From the NCBI RefSeq assembly GCF_000758925.1, contig NZ_JRNC01000052.1, positions 1 through 48,874 of the forward strand: 48,874 nucleotides of DNA, read 5' to 3'. Below the pieces are notes generated by a model. It saw nothing but the letters and a program-made list of their open reading frames with translations, was not told where the DNA came from and did no database searches. Shown here in pieces: positions 38,867-47,968 of the stretch; the first letter of the stretch is position 1; each line of letters opens with the position of its first letter. The translations under genes and the position numbers were made by a program. Source of the stretch: Prevotella sp. S7-1-8 (GTDB taxonomy: Bacteria > Bacteroidota > Bacteroidia > Bacteroidales > Bacteroidaceae).

Positions 38867-41772
38867 AAGCTCATTATGTTTTGATGTTTATTGACCAGTA
38901 CGGCGAAATCAAAGTAACGTCCTATCTTCATCTTCTTGCGATCTTCCTCAATATGTGTGATGGCTTGCTCAATGTTGTTGTCAAAGGCACGCTCATAGAT
39001 TTTTAAAGCCTCTTTCTCTACTCGCTCGGTGGTGAATGCCCAATACCATTCAGGGGGAACTTCCACAGAATACACGTCTGAATACTGGCCACGAGCAATC
39101 CATACCTCCTTATGATAAGGGATGCCTTCTTTGGGTGGTAAGGCATTAACCGTAAAGATCTGTTGCCTCTGCACATCGGTCAAACCGAGGATTGCGGATA
39201 TATCACTGTAACGGTCTTTGAACTTGCTCTGATCCAAGAGTATCTTCACATCAGAGTTGTTGATAATTGCCTCTTTTACAATGGGCGAGTCTATCACGTC
39301 ATTCAGTTCCTGGGTAACGACCCCTGCTATACCATTGAACTTACGAACTGTTTTGTAGAGGTACTTTATATATCCAGCCATCGTCGGGGAAGAAATAGCC
39401 TTCCATGCTTCTTCAATGATAAGTGCCTTTCGTCCCTTTTTAAGACGCATCTTCTGTAGGAATACGTCCATAATAATCAGTACAACTATAGGGAAGAGAA
39501 TAGGGTCATCCTTTATTTTGTCTATCTCAAAAACGATGAATTTCTCATCGAAGAGTGACTTGTCGAGGTCGTTGTTAAGGGTGTGCTCCAGCTCTCCACC
39601 GATGTAGAATTGCTCCAGTATGGCAGCGAAGTTGTCTATATCAAAGTCAATCTTCTTCTCTGTCATGATTTGAGGGATGCGTTCCAGCGCAAACTCATAG
39701 TAGGTGTTGAAAGACAGGTTTTTGACATTCAACTTCTTGCGTTGCTTTTCTATCCTGTCAATCTTCTTTTCTATGCGCATGAGATATTTGCCTTCGATAA
39801 GCTCGGGCATCAAGCGCACCAACTGACGATTGGCGTTGACTTTCTCACCGTCGGTAGCTGCATTGTCATGGATTACGCCACGCAGCTTATTAACCAGTCG
39901 CTCTATCTTGGCATGATGGTGTTTTTCCTCCTGGGTAAACTCTAATTCGTCTGTATTATCGTTAGCCTTCACATTGTAATTCTTGTCAGAGTTGGAAGTG
40001 GATGATGCTTTTTCCTCCAGTTCGCTGATGGTATAGTCATCGCCATACTTCTCCTCCAGCTTCTCTTCATAACGCTCATACTCGCCGTTCTTCTTGTCTT
40101 CGAGCATCAAGCGTTCACGCAATTTCTCACGATCCCTTTCAGAGAACTTCTCAAAGGGGTTGAAGTATTCGTCGTAATACTCCACGAGTGTCTGATTGAT
40201 AATCTTGTCCTCAATCTTTGTAGGTTCTTGATTACCCTTGAAGATGAGGAAGATAAGAGATTTGAGAAATTGCTTTTTCTCACCGAAGTTTAGATTATAC
40301 TCCTCTGGAGTAATACTAAACGGATTCATCGAGATAGGCTTTTCCTTGCTATAGGCGATATAGGTACCATGGAAATAATGGCTGATACCTTCATAACTAT
40401 CACCAGTGTCAACCATCACGACATCGGTATCTTGCATAAGGAGTTGGGCAACAACGGAGTTCATGTGGAAACTCTTACCGCTTCCACTTGGACCGAGACA
40501 AAAAAAGTTGGCATTGTCGGTGTATTTTACCTTACCTTCCTTACCAGTAATATCAATGGAAACAGGGAAGCCCTGGCGATCGGTGTAGAACACATTGAGC
40601 CTTGATTCCTCACTATGCTTCATGTGCTCTTTGTACATCAGGCAGAGGGCAGAGTTGGCGAGCGTCAGGAATAGGTCGTAATTCTTGTTGAAGGAATACG
40701 ACATACCAGGGAACGAATTGACGAATAGCTCCAGCTGATTGTAGCAGGCCTTTGAAGGCATGATGCCACAGTCGTATAGCTTGGTTTCCAAATATGAGGT
40801 AACACCATTGACCTTAGCAAGAGGACAAGAAGTGATGATGTTGAAGTTTGTATAGACGAGCAACTGGCTTTCTTTGGCAAGGAGGTCTAACACAAGGTCG
40901 ATGTCGGCCTTGGCAATCTTGTTGCTTGGGTCAGGCATGGAGTCGTGTCTCTTTGCTTTCCCTTGCAGTTTCCGCATCAGCGGACGCTGTTGTGGTATCT
41001 GTATGACCTGATTGTAGATTACACAGTCGGTAAATGGTATATCAGCGAGAAACGATAATAGGTCGGTAGCTATGTTGAAACCGTTTACTGCCATCGTGTT
41101 GAATGGACGGATAAAGGTGGGCAGGTCTATCGTGTCGATATTGACAAGCGAAAACGACTTGATGGCACGGTCGCCTACCTTGATGTACTCATCCGTAACA
41201 TTCATGTTGTTCAACGAGAATGGATGCGGTTTGAAGTCGAAGGCAAGGAAGCGGTGGACGTACTCGGCCACTTCTTTCTTGTTTAATTTATAGTATGGGA
41301 TGCCCTTTTCGACTAAGATATTGATGACCTTGCCGATTTTTGAGTGAAAGTCGAGCCATGCCTTCGGATCATACTTCACAAAGGAGCTTTGTTTGACTTC
41401 CTGGGTGATAATAAGGAAAGTACGAATGTTGGTGTATTCACGATTCTTGAAATACTTAAAATACGACTGATACAAGAAGCTCATATCATCGGTAATTTCA
41501 TGCTCATAGCCTTGTCTGCAAAACACATCCTGCTTTTGCAGACAGTAGTCTTCACCCAAAGTCTGAATGATATTGCTTAGAATATCTGCATAGCCATAGT
41601 ACAAGGCGGAGTCCGTGCAGTACTGCTGCACAGGGTTTTCTATTTCGATGATAACAGACCAATTTCCATTTTTCGAGAAAAGAACAGTATTCATCAGGTT
41701 GCCACGAGCGTCCTTGATGTCTTCAAGTTCCGCATATAGCTTATCAAAGGGTCTGTCTTTCTTTTTTGCCAT
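38854..41772 (-). CDS. traG: Conjugal transfer ATPase TraG (VirB4 family)
   Basis: This 972-residue ATPase powers mating-channel assembly. Start at ATG 41770-41772. In the middle is Walker A G-P-S-G-S-G-K-S-F-H. Toward the end is Walker B A-L-I-I-E-E-A-W-K-A-I, then V-T-Q-E-L-N-D-V-I-D-S-P-I, the VirB4 sensor region. A long charged, partly coiled insert lies between the Walker motifs (E-R-D-R-E-K-L-R-E-R and E-K-I-E-R-L-V-N-K). Length and order match Bacteroidetes TraG. Confidence 0.92.
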   Translation of the reverse strand: MAKKKDRPFDKLYAELEDIKDARGNLMNTVLFSKNGNWSVIIEIENPVQQYCTDSALYYGYADILSNIIQTLGEDYCLQKQDVFCRQGYEHEITDDMSFLYQSYFKYFKNREYTNIRTFLIITQEVKQSSFVKYDPKAWLDFHSKIGKVINILVEKGIPYYKLNKKEVAEYVHRFLAFDFKPHPFSLNNMNVTDEYIKVGDRAIKSFSLVNIDTIDLPTFIRPFNTMAVNGFNIATDLLSFLADIPFTDCVIYNQVIQIPQQRPLMRKLQGKAKRHDSMPDPSNKIAKADIDLVLDLLAKESQLLVYTNFNIITSCPLAKVNGVTSYLETKLYDCGIMPSKACYNQLELFVNSFPGMSYSFNKNYDLFLTLANSALCLMYKEHMKHSEESRLNVFYTDRQGFPVSIDITGKEGKVKYTDNANFFCLGPSGSGKSFHMNSVVAQLLMQDTDVVMVDTGDSYEGISHYFHGTYIAYSKEKPISMNPFSITPEEYNLNFGEKKQFLKSLIFLIFKGNQEPTKIEDKIINQTLVEYYDEYFNPFEKFSERDREKLRERLMLEDKKNGEYERYEEKLEEKYGDDYTISELEEKASSTSNSDKNYNVKANDNTDELEFTQEEKHHHAKIERLVNKLRGVIHDNAATDGEKVNANRQLVRLMPELIEGKYLMRIEKKIDRIEKQRKKLNVKNLSFNTYYEFALERIPQIMTEKKIDFDIDNFAAILEQFYIGGELEHTLNNDLDKSLFDEKFIVFEIDKIKDDPILFPIVVLIIMDVFLQKMRLKKGRKALIIEEAWKAISSPTMAGYIKYLYKTVRKFNGIAGVVTQELNDVIDSPIVKEAIINNSDVKILLDQSKFKDRYSDISAILGLTDVQRQQIFTVNALPPKEGIPYHKEVWIARGQYSDVYSVEVPPEWYWAFTTERVEKEALKIYERAFDNNIEQAITHIEEDRKKMKIGRYFDFAVLVNKHQNIMSLWER

Positions 41773-41774
41773 AG

Positions 41775-42059
41775 TCAATATTCAAAGAGGCCTGTGTAAT
41801 GCACAATGCCTTTGTAGCGTTGCTTTGCGTGAAGGCCGAGTTTCTGTTTGATGAAGATGAGTACGATGCCTGTGCCTGCAATGGCAACGAGTGCTATTGC
41901 ACCAGCAAAGAAGCCCATCAGTATGTTGAACACCAAGAAGCCGATGAAACCAAGTAGAAAAGTACCTGCCGCATAATAGATGAACTTTCCACGAATGCCC
42001 ATGAACTCCAAAGGCTTTTGAAGTCCCTTAAAAACAGGATAGCTGATGATTTCCTCCAT
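41775..42059 (-). CDS. traF: Conjugal transfer protein TraF (DUF4133, VirB3-like)
   Basis: This 94-residue protein with two membrane helices (about 28-48 and 52-72) and the DUF4133 start Y-P-V-F-K-G-L-Q-K-P-L-E-F-M-G-I-R-G-K. It lies two bases upstream of VirB4, as VirB3 normally does. Confidence 0.88.
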   Translation of the reverse strand: MEEIISYPVFKGLQKPLEFMGIRGKFIYYAAGTFLLGFIGFLVFNILMGFFAGAIALVAIAGTGIVLIFIKQKLGLHAKQRYKGIVHYTGLFEY

Positions 42060-42148
42060 GTTGGTGATGTCTTATAAAGTTAAGGTTGCTAATATACTCC
42101 GAAATAACTCCCTCTTGTGGAAGCTATCCGAGTATATCTTGAATCTGC

Positions 42149-42508
42149 CTACTTGAAGAACATAGGCAAGGCTGTGGCCATGGCAACCATGGCGACACAA
42201 CCGCCGATGGTCATCATGATAGTCTTCTTGACGTCCTGATCACCGTTCTGCATCTTGAAATAGACGTTGAACGCACCAACCAATGCAATGACAGCTGCGA
42301 TGGCATACATGAGGTTCTTGACTGGTCCCTCATAACTTTTAATTTCAGTAGTTGCAGATGAGAAGCCACCAGCACCTTTACTCTGTGCGAAGGCCTGAAC
42401 GCCATACATGGCACCGAGAACGAAGGCAGCGAAGCCACGCTTGCATGAGCCATTGACACTTTCTAATCCTTTCTCTACTGATTTGAAAACTTGCTTTAAT
42501 TGAAACAT
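42149..42508 (-). CDS. traE: Conjugal transfer protein TraE (DUF4134, VirB2 pilin-like)
   Basis: This 119-residue protein has a leader-like region up to A-F-A-Q-S-K (about 40), a Gly-rich segment, and two hydrophobic helices (about 66-84 and 98-116). It resembles VirB2 pilin subunits and shows the DUF4134 pattern S-Y-E-G-P-V-K-N-L-M-Y-A-I-A-A-V-I. Confidence 0.85.
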   Translation of the reverse strand: MFQLKQVFKSVEKGLESVNGSCKRGFAAFVLGAMYGVQAFAQSKGAGGFSSATTEIKSYEGPVKNLMYAIAAVIALVGAFNVYFKMQNGDQDVKKTIMMTIGGCVAMVAMATALPMFFK

Positions 42509-42635
42509 GTAAATTTAAATGTTTATAATATTTCGAATTAAAGTACCATACAAAGAAGCCTTTCGGCAATTTCCCATACAACAGGAAACTGCACAGGACG
42601 GCTTTGAACCTATCGTGTATTTAAATATGATAACG
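42509..42635. other. Spacer before traE
   Basis: No gene is seen in this 127-bp spacer. It is AT-rich next to the traE start, consistent with the A-rich upstream regions of Bacteroidetes genes. Confidence 0.4.
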
Positions 42636-43055
42636 CTATAGACCAGCAGGTGTAAAGGCCGACTTGATGACAAAGAAGTCGGAACCTTCCTCGGTGTTTT
42701 CCAAAGAATCGACAAGATTAGGCAATTGGTCTGCCTCTATCCCTCCAGTCATGGTTGCTGGCGCATCAGGATTAGGTATGGCAGATTTTTGGGCAAAAGC
42801 TGATCCTTTTTCCTCCGCTGATGTTCCTTCGGTAGCTTTGGCTTGCATTTTCTTTTGTTCGGCAATCTTTCTGTCTTCGTTGGCATCGTATTGGGTGAAA
42901 CTTCCTAATTCGTCCTTGATGTCCACTTCCTGCTCCTCGACGTGGGCAGCAACGACTATCTCACCTGACTTGTCAAAGTACAGATCATGAATGATGTTAT
43001 ATCCATAATAGCCTATATACCCGATAATGATAACGGTCATGAATGTTCCAAACAT
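42636..43055 (-). CDS. Small membrane-anchored tra protein
   Basis: This 139-residue protein has one N-terminal membrane helix (about 5-25), then an acidic, Gln/Glu/Lys-rich helical region and a low-complexity tail (P-N-P-D-A-P-A-T-M-T-G-G). It is the first gene after an internal terminator and a promoter-like region, in the traC/traD position. Confidence 0.5.
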   Translation of the reverse strand: MFGTFMTVIIIGYIGYYGYNIIHDLYFDKSGEIVVAAHVEEQEVDIKDELGSFTQYDANEDRKIAEQKKMQAKATEGTSAEEKGSAFAQKSAIPNPDAPATMTGGIEADQLPNLVDSLENTEEGSDFFVIKSAFTPAGL

Positions 43056-43258
43056 AGACGCAAATAAGTTTTATGTTTTTTTGTTTTTTGCAAAATTTCA
43101 AAGTTCAAATAAAGTTCTTTGCAAAAACGATTACAAAAGTATGGCTTTGGAACCAAAACACAATAATACTTGTGTCTTTTATAACTATCAAGGGAAAGAA
43201 ACTGACTTGTTGATTGCTTTTTCAGTGATTAAATGGCTTTATTATCCACATAGTGTAA
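43056..43258. other. Spacer with possible internal tra promoter
   Basis: On the - strand a TTTG is followed 21 nt later by A-C-T-T-A-T-T-T-G close to the start at 43055. This is one mismatch from TAnnTTTG and could restart transcription after the terminator. No gene is seen in the region. Confidence 0.4.
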
Positions 43259-43265
43259 CAAAAAA

Positions 43266-43298
43266 GATACGGACAACACTTTTTATGCTGTCCGTATC
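43266..43298 (-). terminator. Strong intrinsic terminator inside the tra region
   Basis: A perfect 10-bp stem GATACGGACA/TGTCCGTATC is followed on the - strand by a run of T (plus A-run at 43260-43265). It separates the ParA-HTH-DUF3127 module from the channel genes. Confidence 0.9.
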
Positions 43299-43321
43299 TA
43301 TCATTAGCATGGTTCTGTGGA

Positions 43322-43606
43322 TTAGGCTTGCTGTTGCTCCTTTTCCACCTTCCAGGGGCGGTTTGAAGAATAGTATATGCCATTCTTCTCCGTGTAGCGT
43401 GCATTGTATTTCACGTCCACCACATCGCCAACATGAAGGTTGTATTTGTTGATGTTCTCTTCACCGAAGGTTTCAAACACCCAATGTTCAGGGTATTGCT
43501 GCCCTTGCTCCTCGACCACCCACTGTTGGGATGCCCACTTGCCTCTCTGACTTTCGCCAGTTTTGGTCTCGCCTATTGCGATGACCTTTCCTTTGCATTG
43601 TGACAT
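43322..43606 (-). CDS. DUF3127-like small protein (OB-fold type)
   Basis: This 94-residue protein begins Q-C-K-G-K-V-I-A-I-G-E-T-K-T-G and has Q-W-V-V-E-E, V-F-E-T-F-G-E-E-N-I and D-V-V-D-V-K-Y-N-A-R, features of DUF3127 proteins, which look like single-stranded DNA-binding OB folds. In an ICE it may coat transferred DNA. It precedes the internal terminator. Confidence 0.7.
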   Translation of the reverse strand: MSQCKGKVIAIGETKTGESQRGKWASQQWVVEEQGQQYPEHWVFETFGEENINKYNLHVGDVVDVKYNARYTEKNGIYYSSNRPWKVEKEQQQA

Positions 43607-43630
43607 AATTTTTTGTTTTAAGTTAATCTA

Positions 43631-44302
43631 TTAACCATGAATGTTCTTTCTTTTAAGTTCGGTGAAGATTTCTTCTTCTGCGTCACCGTTCTCTGTAACA
43701 AAATCTAATGGATAATATGTTATGTAGGGGAGTTGTATATTGAATCCTATTTGCTGTGCTTCCGTCTCAATATTGGCATGACGGCGTGTCTCATCATCAA
43801 TATAAACATCCATACCATTATGCTCAACTTCATATCTGCATCTTTTCAGGCGGTCTCGCATATGGTATTTCTGTTTGTTGGGGAACAGCTTGATTTTTGT
43901 CTTCTGGTTGAGTCCGAAAACGGCTCTTGCTCGCTCCCTCTTGATGAGACGTACCCTTGTCTCGGACATGATTTTTCCAGTCTTCTCACGACTACGTTTT
44001 TGAAAGCCTTTTGTGGTAGCATCGTTGATGGTAGAGTGTACCGAAGAAACGGATATGTTCAGCTTGTTCGCAATCGTCCGATACGAGCTGCTTTCACTCA
44101 TTCTAAGAATATTAGCCTCCAAAGAAGGAAATATCTTGCGTTTGGCGCACTCTTTCTTTAATCCCAGTTCACGAGCCTTGAGCTTAACAGAAGGGATAGA
44201 TACACCAAGGGTATCTGCCAACTTACGATTGCTCGAATGGGCATAGTTTTCGACCAGGAAGTTAATCTTGTCGGCGTTCCATATGGTTGCAATTCTACTC
44301 AT
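43631..44302 (-). CDS. HTH-containing ICE protein, regulator-like
   Basis: This is a 223-residue protein from ATG 44300-44302 (S-R-I-A-T-I-W-N-A-D-K). Two helix-turn-helix segments are visible: S-S-N-R-K-L-A-D-T-L-G-V-S-I-P-S-V-K and S-Y-R-T-I-A-N-K-L-N-I-S-V-S-S-V-H. A basic middle and acidic C-terminus follow. It probably binds DNA and could regulate tra expression. An earlier in-frame start at 44476 falls within the adjacent gene and is unlikely. Confidence 0.65.
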   Translation of the reverse strand: MSRIATIWNADKINFLVENYAHSSNRKLADTLGVSIPSVKLKARELGLKKECAKRKIFPSLEANILRMSESSSYRTIANKLNISVSSVHSTINDATTKGFQKRSREKTGKIMSETRVRLIKRERARAVFGLNQKTKIKLFPNKQKYHMRDRLKRCRYEVEHNGMDVYIDDETRRHANIETEAQQIGFNIQLPYITYYPLDFVTENGDAEEEIFTELKRKNIHG

Positions 44303-44543
44303 AGTGTTTATTCTTTTCGATATACTTATTAAGCACACTGTCTTTCTTAGCTGGAGGCAAAGGCGGACTTTCAGTCTCTTTGTAAAGCTGCTGCCCTTGT
44401 TCGTATAGTCTTTGGCCTGTTGATTTGACTTGCTCATCAATGAAGCCAATCCATGTGATGCAAGCAATGACCGCAATCAAGAGCCATTTCGAACATTTGG
44501 AAATAGCATTTCTGCCAAGTTTCTGAAAGTACTCTTTAAGCAT
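44295..44543 (-). CDS. Small membrane protein, unknown
   Basis: This is an 82-residue protein from ATG 44541-44543 (L-K-E-Y-F-Q-K-L-G-R-N-A). It has one membrane helix (about 18-38, K-W-L-L-I-A-V-I-A-C-I-T-W-I-G-F) and a charged, Pro-rich C-terminus. It overlaps the HTH gene start by 8 bp and lies close after the DUF3408-like gene. Confidence 0.5.
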   Translation of the reverse strand: MLKEYFQKLGRNAISKCSKWLLIAVIACITWIGFIDEQVKSTGQRLYEQGQQLYKETESPPLPPAKKDSVLNKYIEKNKHYE

Positions 44544-44550
44544 ACCGGTG

Positions 44551-45033
44551 TTATAACAGAGGCTTACCTGTAACCTTGTATTGACTAAACTCTTTCTTGT
44601 AATGCAGCACAAAACTATGAAGGATGGCGTTGATGATGGTTTGGGTGGAGTAGCCGCCGACCGCATATTTACGGAACGTGGCAAGAATATCCTTGTTTAC
44701 TTTGCAAAGGGTCATATTGCCATCTTTCCCTACTACTTTGGGCAAGTTGTCTTCTTCTGCACACTGGGTACAGAAGGCTGTCCAAAGCTCATCACCATCT
44801 ACCATTGTCGGAGCAGGAGCCTGGGATAAAACAGGCTGTTTCTGCCTTTTAGCCTTTTTCGGGGCTACTGGTGTAGGAGTTGGCATTGTCGGTGTTGCAA
44901 TTTGAACATTCTCTTCTTGTGAGGTAGAAACTTCCTTTTGTCCATGAATATCCTGGAGCATCCCTTCCAATGTTCCTGACAGCTGCATCATATTCGATGC
45001 AGAGTCGGCTATATCTGATTTATACTTACTCAT
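44551..45033 (-). CDS. DUF3408-like protein (TraB-type, ParB-like partner)
   Basis: This 160-residue protein with a Pro/Thr/Ala-rich linker in the middle and a C-terminal DUF3408-like helical region (F-R-K-Y-A-V-G-G-Y-S-T-Q-T-I-I-N-A-I-L-H-S-F) that may bind DNA. It overlaps the ParA gene by 8 bp, as partition partners often do. Confidence 0.7.
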   Translation of the reverse strand: MSKYKSDIADSASNMMQLSGTLEGMLQDIHGQKEVSTSQEENVQIATPTMPTPTPVAPKKAKRQKQPVLSQAPAPTMVDGDELWTAFCTQCAEEDNLPKVVGKDGNMTLCKVNKDILATFRKYAVGGYSTQTIINAILHSFVLHYKKEFSQYKVTGKPLL

Positions 45034-45712
45034 TGTCGTCTATGTTATATATGGTCTTGTAAATGAAATCAAAACAACGTTTGATATGTTTAGCCACCTT
45101 GTCGTTGTTGCCAATAGTGTTGTAACGTTCCAAGTCAGCATAACTACCTATGCGAGGAGCGAGAATACCGAACTTCTGAAAGTATTCGTCCACAATCTTC
45201 CATGCCTTCAACTCGCTTCCTTTGCCTATTCGCACATCGTACTTGTTGCAGACAAAGATGAATTGTGCTCTGATTTGTGGGTGAGTCTGACGCAAACGGA
45301 ATACCGCAAGGATAAAGGCACGAGTGGAATCTATCGTGTTGAGATCGTAGTGATAGGGGCAAATGATGTAATCGGCATTGATCAAGAGCTGGAGCATACC
45401 GTCTTGTGTCAAACTACCTGGGGTATCAATCACCGTCGTACCTGGCAGTGTGCGCAGGTTCTTCATGATGGTGAGGGTATTTTCGGGATTCTTGATAGTC
45501 ATAGACTGTACCACATAGGGAACATCTGCCTGTCTGCGCAAGTCATCCTTACGACGACCCGAGAAAGTCTGTTGTGGGTCGGCATCAATAACGAGCAAGG
45601 GCACTTTCCTATCAACGGAGAGATAGTTTGCAAACAAACCACATAGGGTAGTTTTACCGACTCCTCCTTTTTGATTGGCAAAAAGGACAATTCTGTTTTC
45701 TTGTTGTTCCAT
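45026..45712 (-). CDS. traA: ParA-like ATPase TraA
   Basis: This 228-residue protein has deviant Walker A N-Q-K-G-G-V-G-K-T-T-L (about 13-23), V-I-D-A-D-P-Q-Q and Walker B-like V-I-D-T-P-G-S. It belongs to the ParA/MinD family that begins the tra operon of Bacteroidetes conjugative transposons and may help position or stabilise the element. Confidence 0.9.
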   Translation of the reverse strand: MEQQENRIVLFANQKGGVGKTTLCGLFANYLSVDRKVPLLVIDADPQQTFSGRRKDDLRRQADVPYVVQSMTIKNPENTLTIMKNLRTLPGTTVIDTPGSLTQDGMLQLLINADYIICPYHYDLNTIDSTRAFILAVFRLRQTHPQIRAQFIFVCNKYDVRIGKGSELKAWKIVDEYFQKFGILAPRIGSYADLERYNTIGNNDKVAKHIKRCFDFIYKTIYNIDDNE

Positions 45713-45723
45713 CGTCTATCCTC

Positions 45724-46230
45724 CTAATTGATCTTTGTGAAACCTTGCTCTGGTACATAGCCTATACTGGTTGATATGTCAGAAGGCAGTATTTCGACGT
45801 TCAAAGTCTGGTCACGAATAACTTTTTCATCTTTGTACACCGTGGCACGGATACTTACTTTACCCTCCTGTCTGTCAGAGTTGGTAAGAATAAGTGAGGC
45901 AGAAAAAGACGAATAAGAGCCTTTGATTTGAGCAGATGCCGTAGAGAATGGATTTTTCCCATAATGCTGCTCCCAAATCATATTCACATCTTTACCTGTC
46001 GAAGTGTGAATATCCTTGCCCTTGCCTTTCAAGTCCCAGGCATAAAAGGAAAGGGACGGATCGAACTTGGTATAGTCGCCTGACAAGGAGATTTTCATTC
46101 TGATGACAGAGTTTGCTGCATCAATAGCTTCAATACCGTCATCGGAGCCGTTAGAACCACACGAGGTAAAGGACACTGGCAAAGATAGACTCGCTGCCAT
46201 TGCTGCAATCAAAAAATAATGTTTCTTCAT
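45724..46230 (-). CDS. ICE-encoded lipoprotein, first gene of tra operon
   Basis: This is a 168-residue protein from ATG 46228-46230. The signal peptide ends with a lipobox S-F-T-S-C, followed by Gly/Ser/Asn and an Asp/Glu-rich linker of the Bacteroidetes export type. The body is beta-rich (L-S-F-Y-A-W-D-L-K-G-K-G, I-K-G-S-Y-S-S-F-S-A-S-L). It resembles the DUF3872/TraQ-like lipoproteins only in general form. Confidence 0.6.
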   Translation of the reverse strand: MKKHYFLIAAMAASLSLPVSFTSCGSNGSDDGIEAIDAANSVIRMKISLSGDYTKFDPSLSFYAWDLKGKGKDIHTSTGKDVNMIWEQHYGKNPFSTASAQIKGSYSSFSASLILTNSDRQEGKVSIRATVYKDEKVIRDQTLNVEILPSDISTSIGYVPEQGFTKIN

Positions 46231-46451
46231 TTTTATCATATTTAAATACACGTTACTAAACTATGCACCCACTTAGGGCGTGATTGTTGCGGTTTTAAAG
46301 AAAACCTGCTAAAACAACAATCTCCATAGTTTGGTAGGTCACTTGGGCAAATACCCATTGGAGAGGGACCCCATAACATGTAATTCGCTCACAACAGTAC
46401 AAGTCTGCCTTGACACCCGAACAAAGGGGGAGAGCAATTAATATGATGTTG
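46231..46451 (-). promoter_or_regulatory. Long structured leader of the tra operon
   Basis: From the predicted start (about 46445) to the first gene there are about 215 nt. They contain a strong two-part hairpin (46282-46322): an outer stem GATTGTTG/CAACAATC and an inner stem GGTTTT/AAAACC with a CTTT loop. A 74-codon ORF across the leader is probably not translated. The leader may carry translational or attenuation control, as known for CTnDOT regulatory genes. Confidence 0.55.
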
Positions 46452-46482
46452 CAAAGATAGAAAAAGTCGGCCAATGTTGCAA
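46452..46482 (-). promoter_or_regulatory. Promoter of tra operon
   Basis: On the - strand TTG (plus 46480-46482) and TATCTTTG (46452-46459) are separated by 20 nt, matching the Bacteroidetes promoter consensus. It drives the lipoprotein-TraA operon. Confidence 0.7.
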
Positions 46483-46654
46483 GAAAAAAGGCATGATTTT
46501 TTGTTTTACATAAAATCAAATTTCTTGTTTGGCAAACTTTATGCTTGTTTGGAAAGTATATGTTTTGTTTTTATGCTTATTTGTTGTTTTGCTTTTATGT
46601 TAAGTTATCTTGCATAAAAGCATGAATGATGTTTTTATACAGTATAAGCAAAAG

Positions 46655-46677
46655 GGGAGGCAGATAGAATGCCTCCC
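46655..46677 (-). terminator. Terminator after hipA
   Basis: A 7-bp stem GGGAGGC/GCCTCCC with a 9-nt loop is followed by CTTTTG on the - strand, 11 bp after the hipA stop codon. Confidence 0.75.
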
Positions 46678-46687
46678 TGATTTAATC

Positions 46688-47965
46688 TCATCGACGAAGT
46701 CCTGCTCCATATTGAAATTCCATACCCTGTTCAAAACGATCTGTGAAGTATGTGATCTCTCGTCGGGGAAGTCCTATGTCCTCTGCCATACTCTCCCAAT
46801 ACTTCATGTTCCTTGTTACATCCATGATAATGCCTCTTGCGGTGGTCTCATCCAGCATATAAAGCTCATGGGCATTGTAAAGGTGGTTGAGGGAGCTTTC
46901 ATTTGTATTGGCATCGATAAGCAATGCCTGAAACATACTGTTCGTTGGGTTCATGTCATAGGCAGGGGACAATTCCCAGCCATCCTTACCAAGCAGGAAG
47001 GCATGATTCCTAAAGTGATCGTCGGTATTGCCAATACAGATGTTGAAGGCCACTCGCTTGTATAGCTCTTCCAAGTTAGCCTCTATATGGTTGCCACCGC
47101 CTGAAATGATAAAGTCCACTATATCCAAATAGCCTTTGCCATTCCTTTGTCCGTCGCCGTCAGTAAGGCCGAGGACAGTGAGCGAGGAAGCCATGTGGAT
47201 TCTCTTGTTGTCTTCGGTTCTGTCAAATCGCTTAGACAGAAGTATGTCCTGGCCTGTGCCAGCTTTGATGACTTGTGTTTCTGCCACGGTGATGCCACAC
47301 CCCTTAGCCATCAGATGGGCAAAGTGTTCCCATTGAGATACGTTGATGTCGTCATTGATGGAAGGGAATTTGGCAAGATAAAGCTGACCGCCACTTTGCA
47401 CACAAGCCTTCGGACGTGCGCCTCCCATCGAGGAACCAGGCTGAAAGAGTCGTTGTACCCATTTCTTTTCAGGCTCCAAATGCTTGTATTCGCTTTTCTC
47501 AATCTCCTTGGCTGCTTGCAAAAGTTCGTCAATGTGTATGACAGGTGGAACACTGTAACTGGGGGTAGAGCTGATAAATGAACCGTCTGTTGGGTCTTGA
47601 AAGCGGAAACCACCCATACGCATCTCATCTTCCACACCTTTGAGATAGTCCCAATCAGATAAGGTATGGCTTGCTTTCCCTTCTGTCTCCAGTGAGGCAC
47701 GGAGGTCTATCAACCGTCGACCCCATCTGTCAGGAAGGGTATCAGAGAAGCAACCGAAGATATGATTGCCCTGGCTATATTGTACGCCAGTGTAAGGGCG
47801 AAGATCACATCCAAAGTCTATCTTGGGATAGCGTTTGAGCCATGTTTTATCAAACTCAAAAGAGAACACGTCAGAACCTCTTAGGTATTCATGCCCAAGA
47901 GAGCCAACTTTCTCTTCTTTTTTATCCATCCAGTCGAAACTGGCTATAACATCTAACTTTTCCAT
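46688..47965 (-). CDS. hipA: HipA-family serine/threonine kinase toxin
   Basis: This 425-residue protein with the HipA N-terminal module (D-V-I-A-S-F-D-W, V-G-S-L-G-H-E-Y) and kinase core. The ATP loop G-S-S-M-G-G-A-R-P-K carries the Ser/Gly-rich motif that is autophosphorylated in E. coli HipA. Catalytic N-I-C-I-G-N-T-D-D-H-F-R-N-H and metal-binding Y-D-M-N-P motifs are present. Such kinases phosphorylate tRNA synthetases and slow growth. It is directly downstream of the HipB-like gene (3-bp gap). Confidence 0.9.
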   Translation of the reverse strand: MEKLDVIASFDWMDKKEEKVGSLGHEYLRGSDVFSFEFDKTWLKRYPKIDFGCDLRPYTGVQYSQGNHIFGCFSDTLPDRWGRRLIDLRASLETEGKASHTLSDWDYLKGVEDEMRMGGFRFQDPTDGSFISSTPSYSVPPVIHIDELLQAAKEIEKSEYKHLEPEKKWVQRLFQPGSSMGGARPKACVQSGGQLYLAKFPSINDDINVSQWEHFAHLMAKGCGITVAETQVIKAGTGQDILLSKRFDRTEDNKRIHMASSLTVLGLTDGDGQRNGKGYLDIVDFIISGGGNHIEANLEELYKRVAFNICIGNTDDHFRNHAFLLGKDGWELSPAYDMNPTNSMFQALLIDANTNESSLNHLYNAHELYMLDETTARGIIMDVTRNMKYWESMAEDIGLPRREITYFTDRFEQGMEFQYGAGLRR

Positions 47966-47968
47966 GTG

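Noticed and set aside
46295..46519. 74-residue ORF in the tra leader
   Set aside because: It spans the promoter itself and the hairpin, so most of it cannot be on the transcript.
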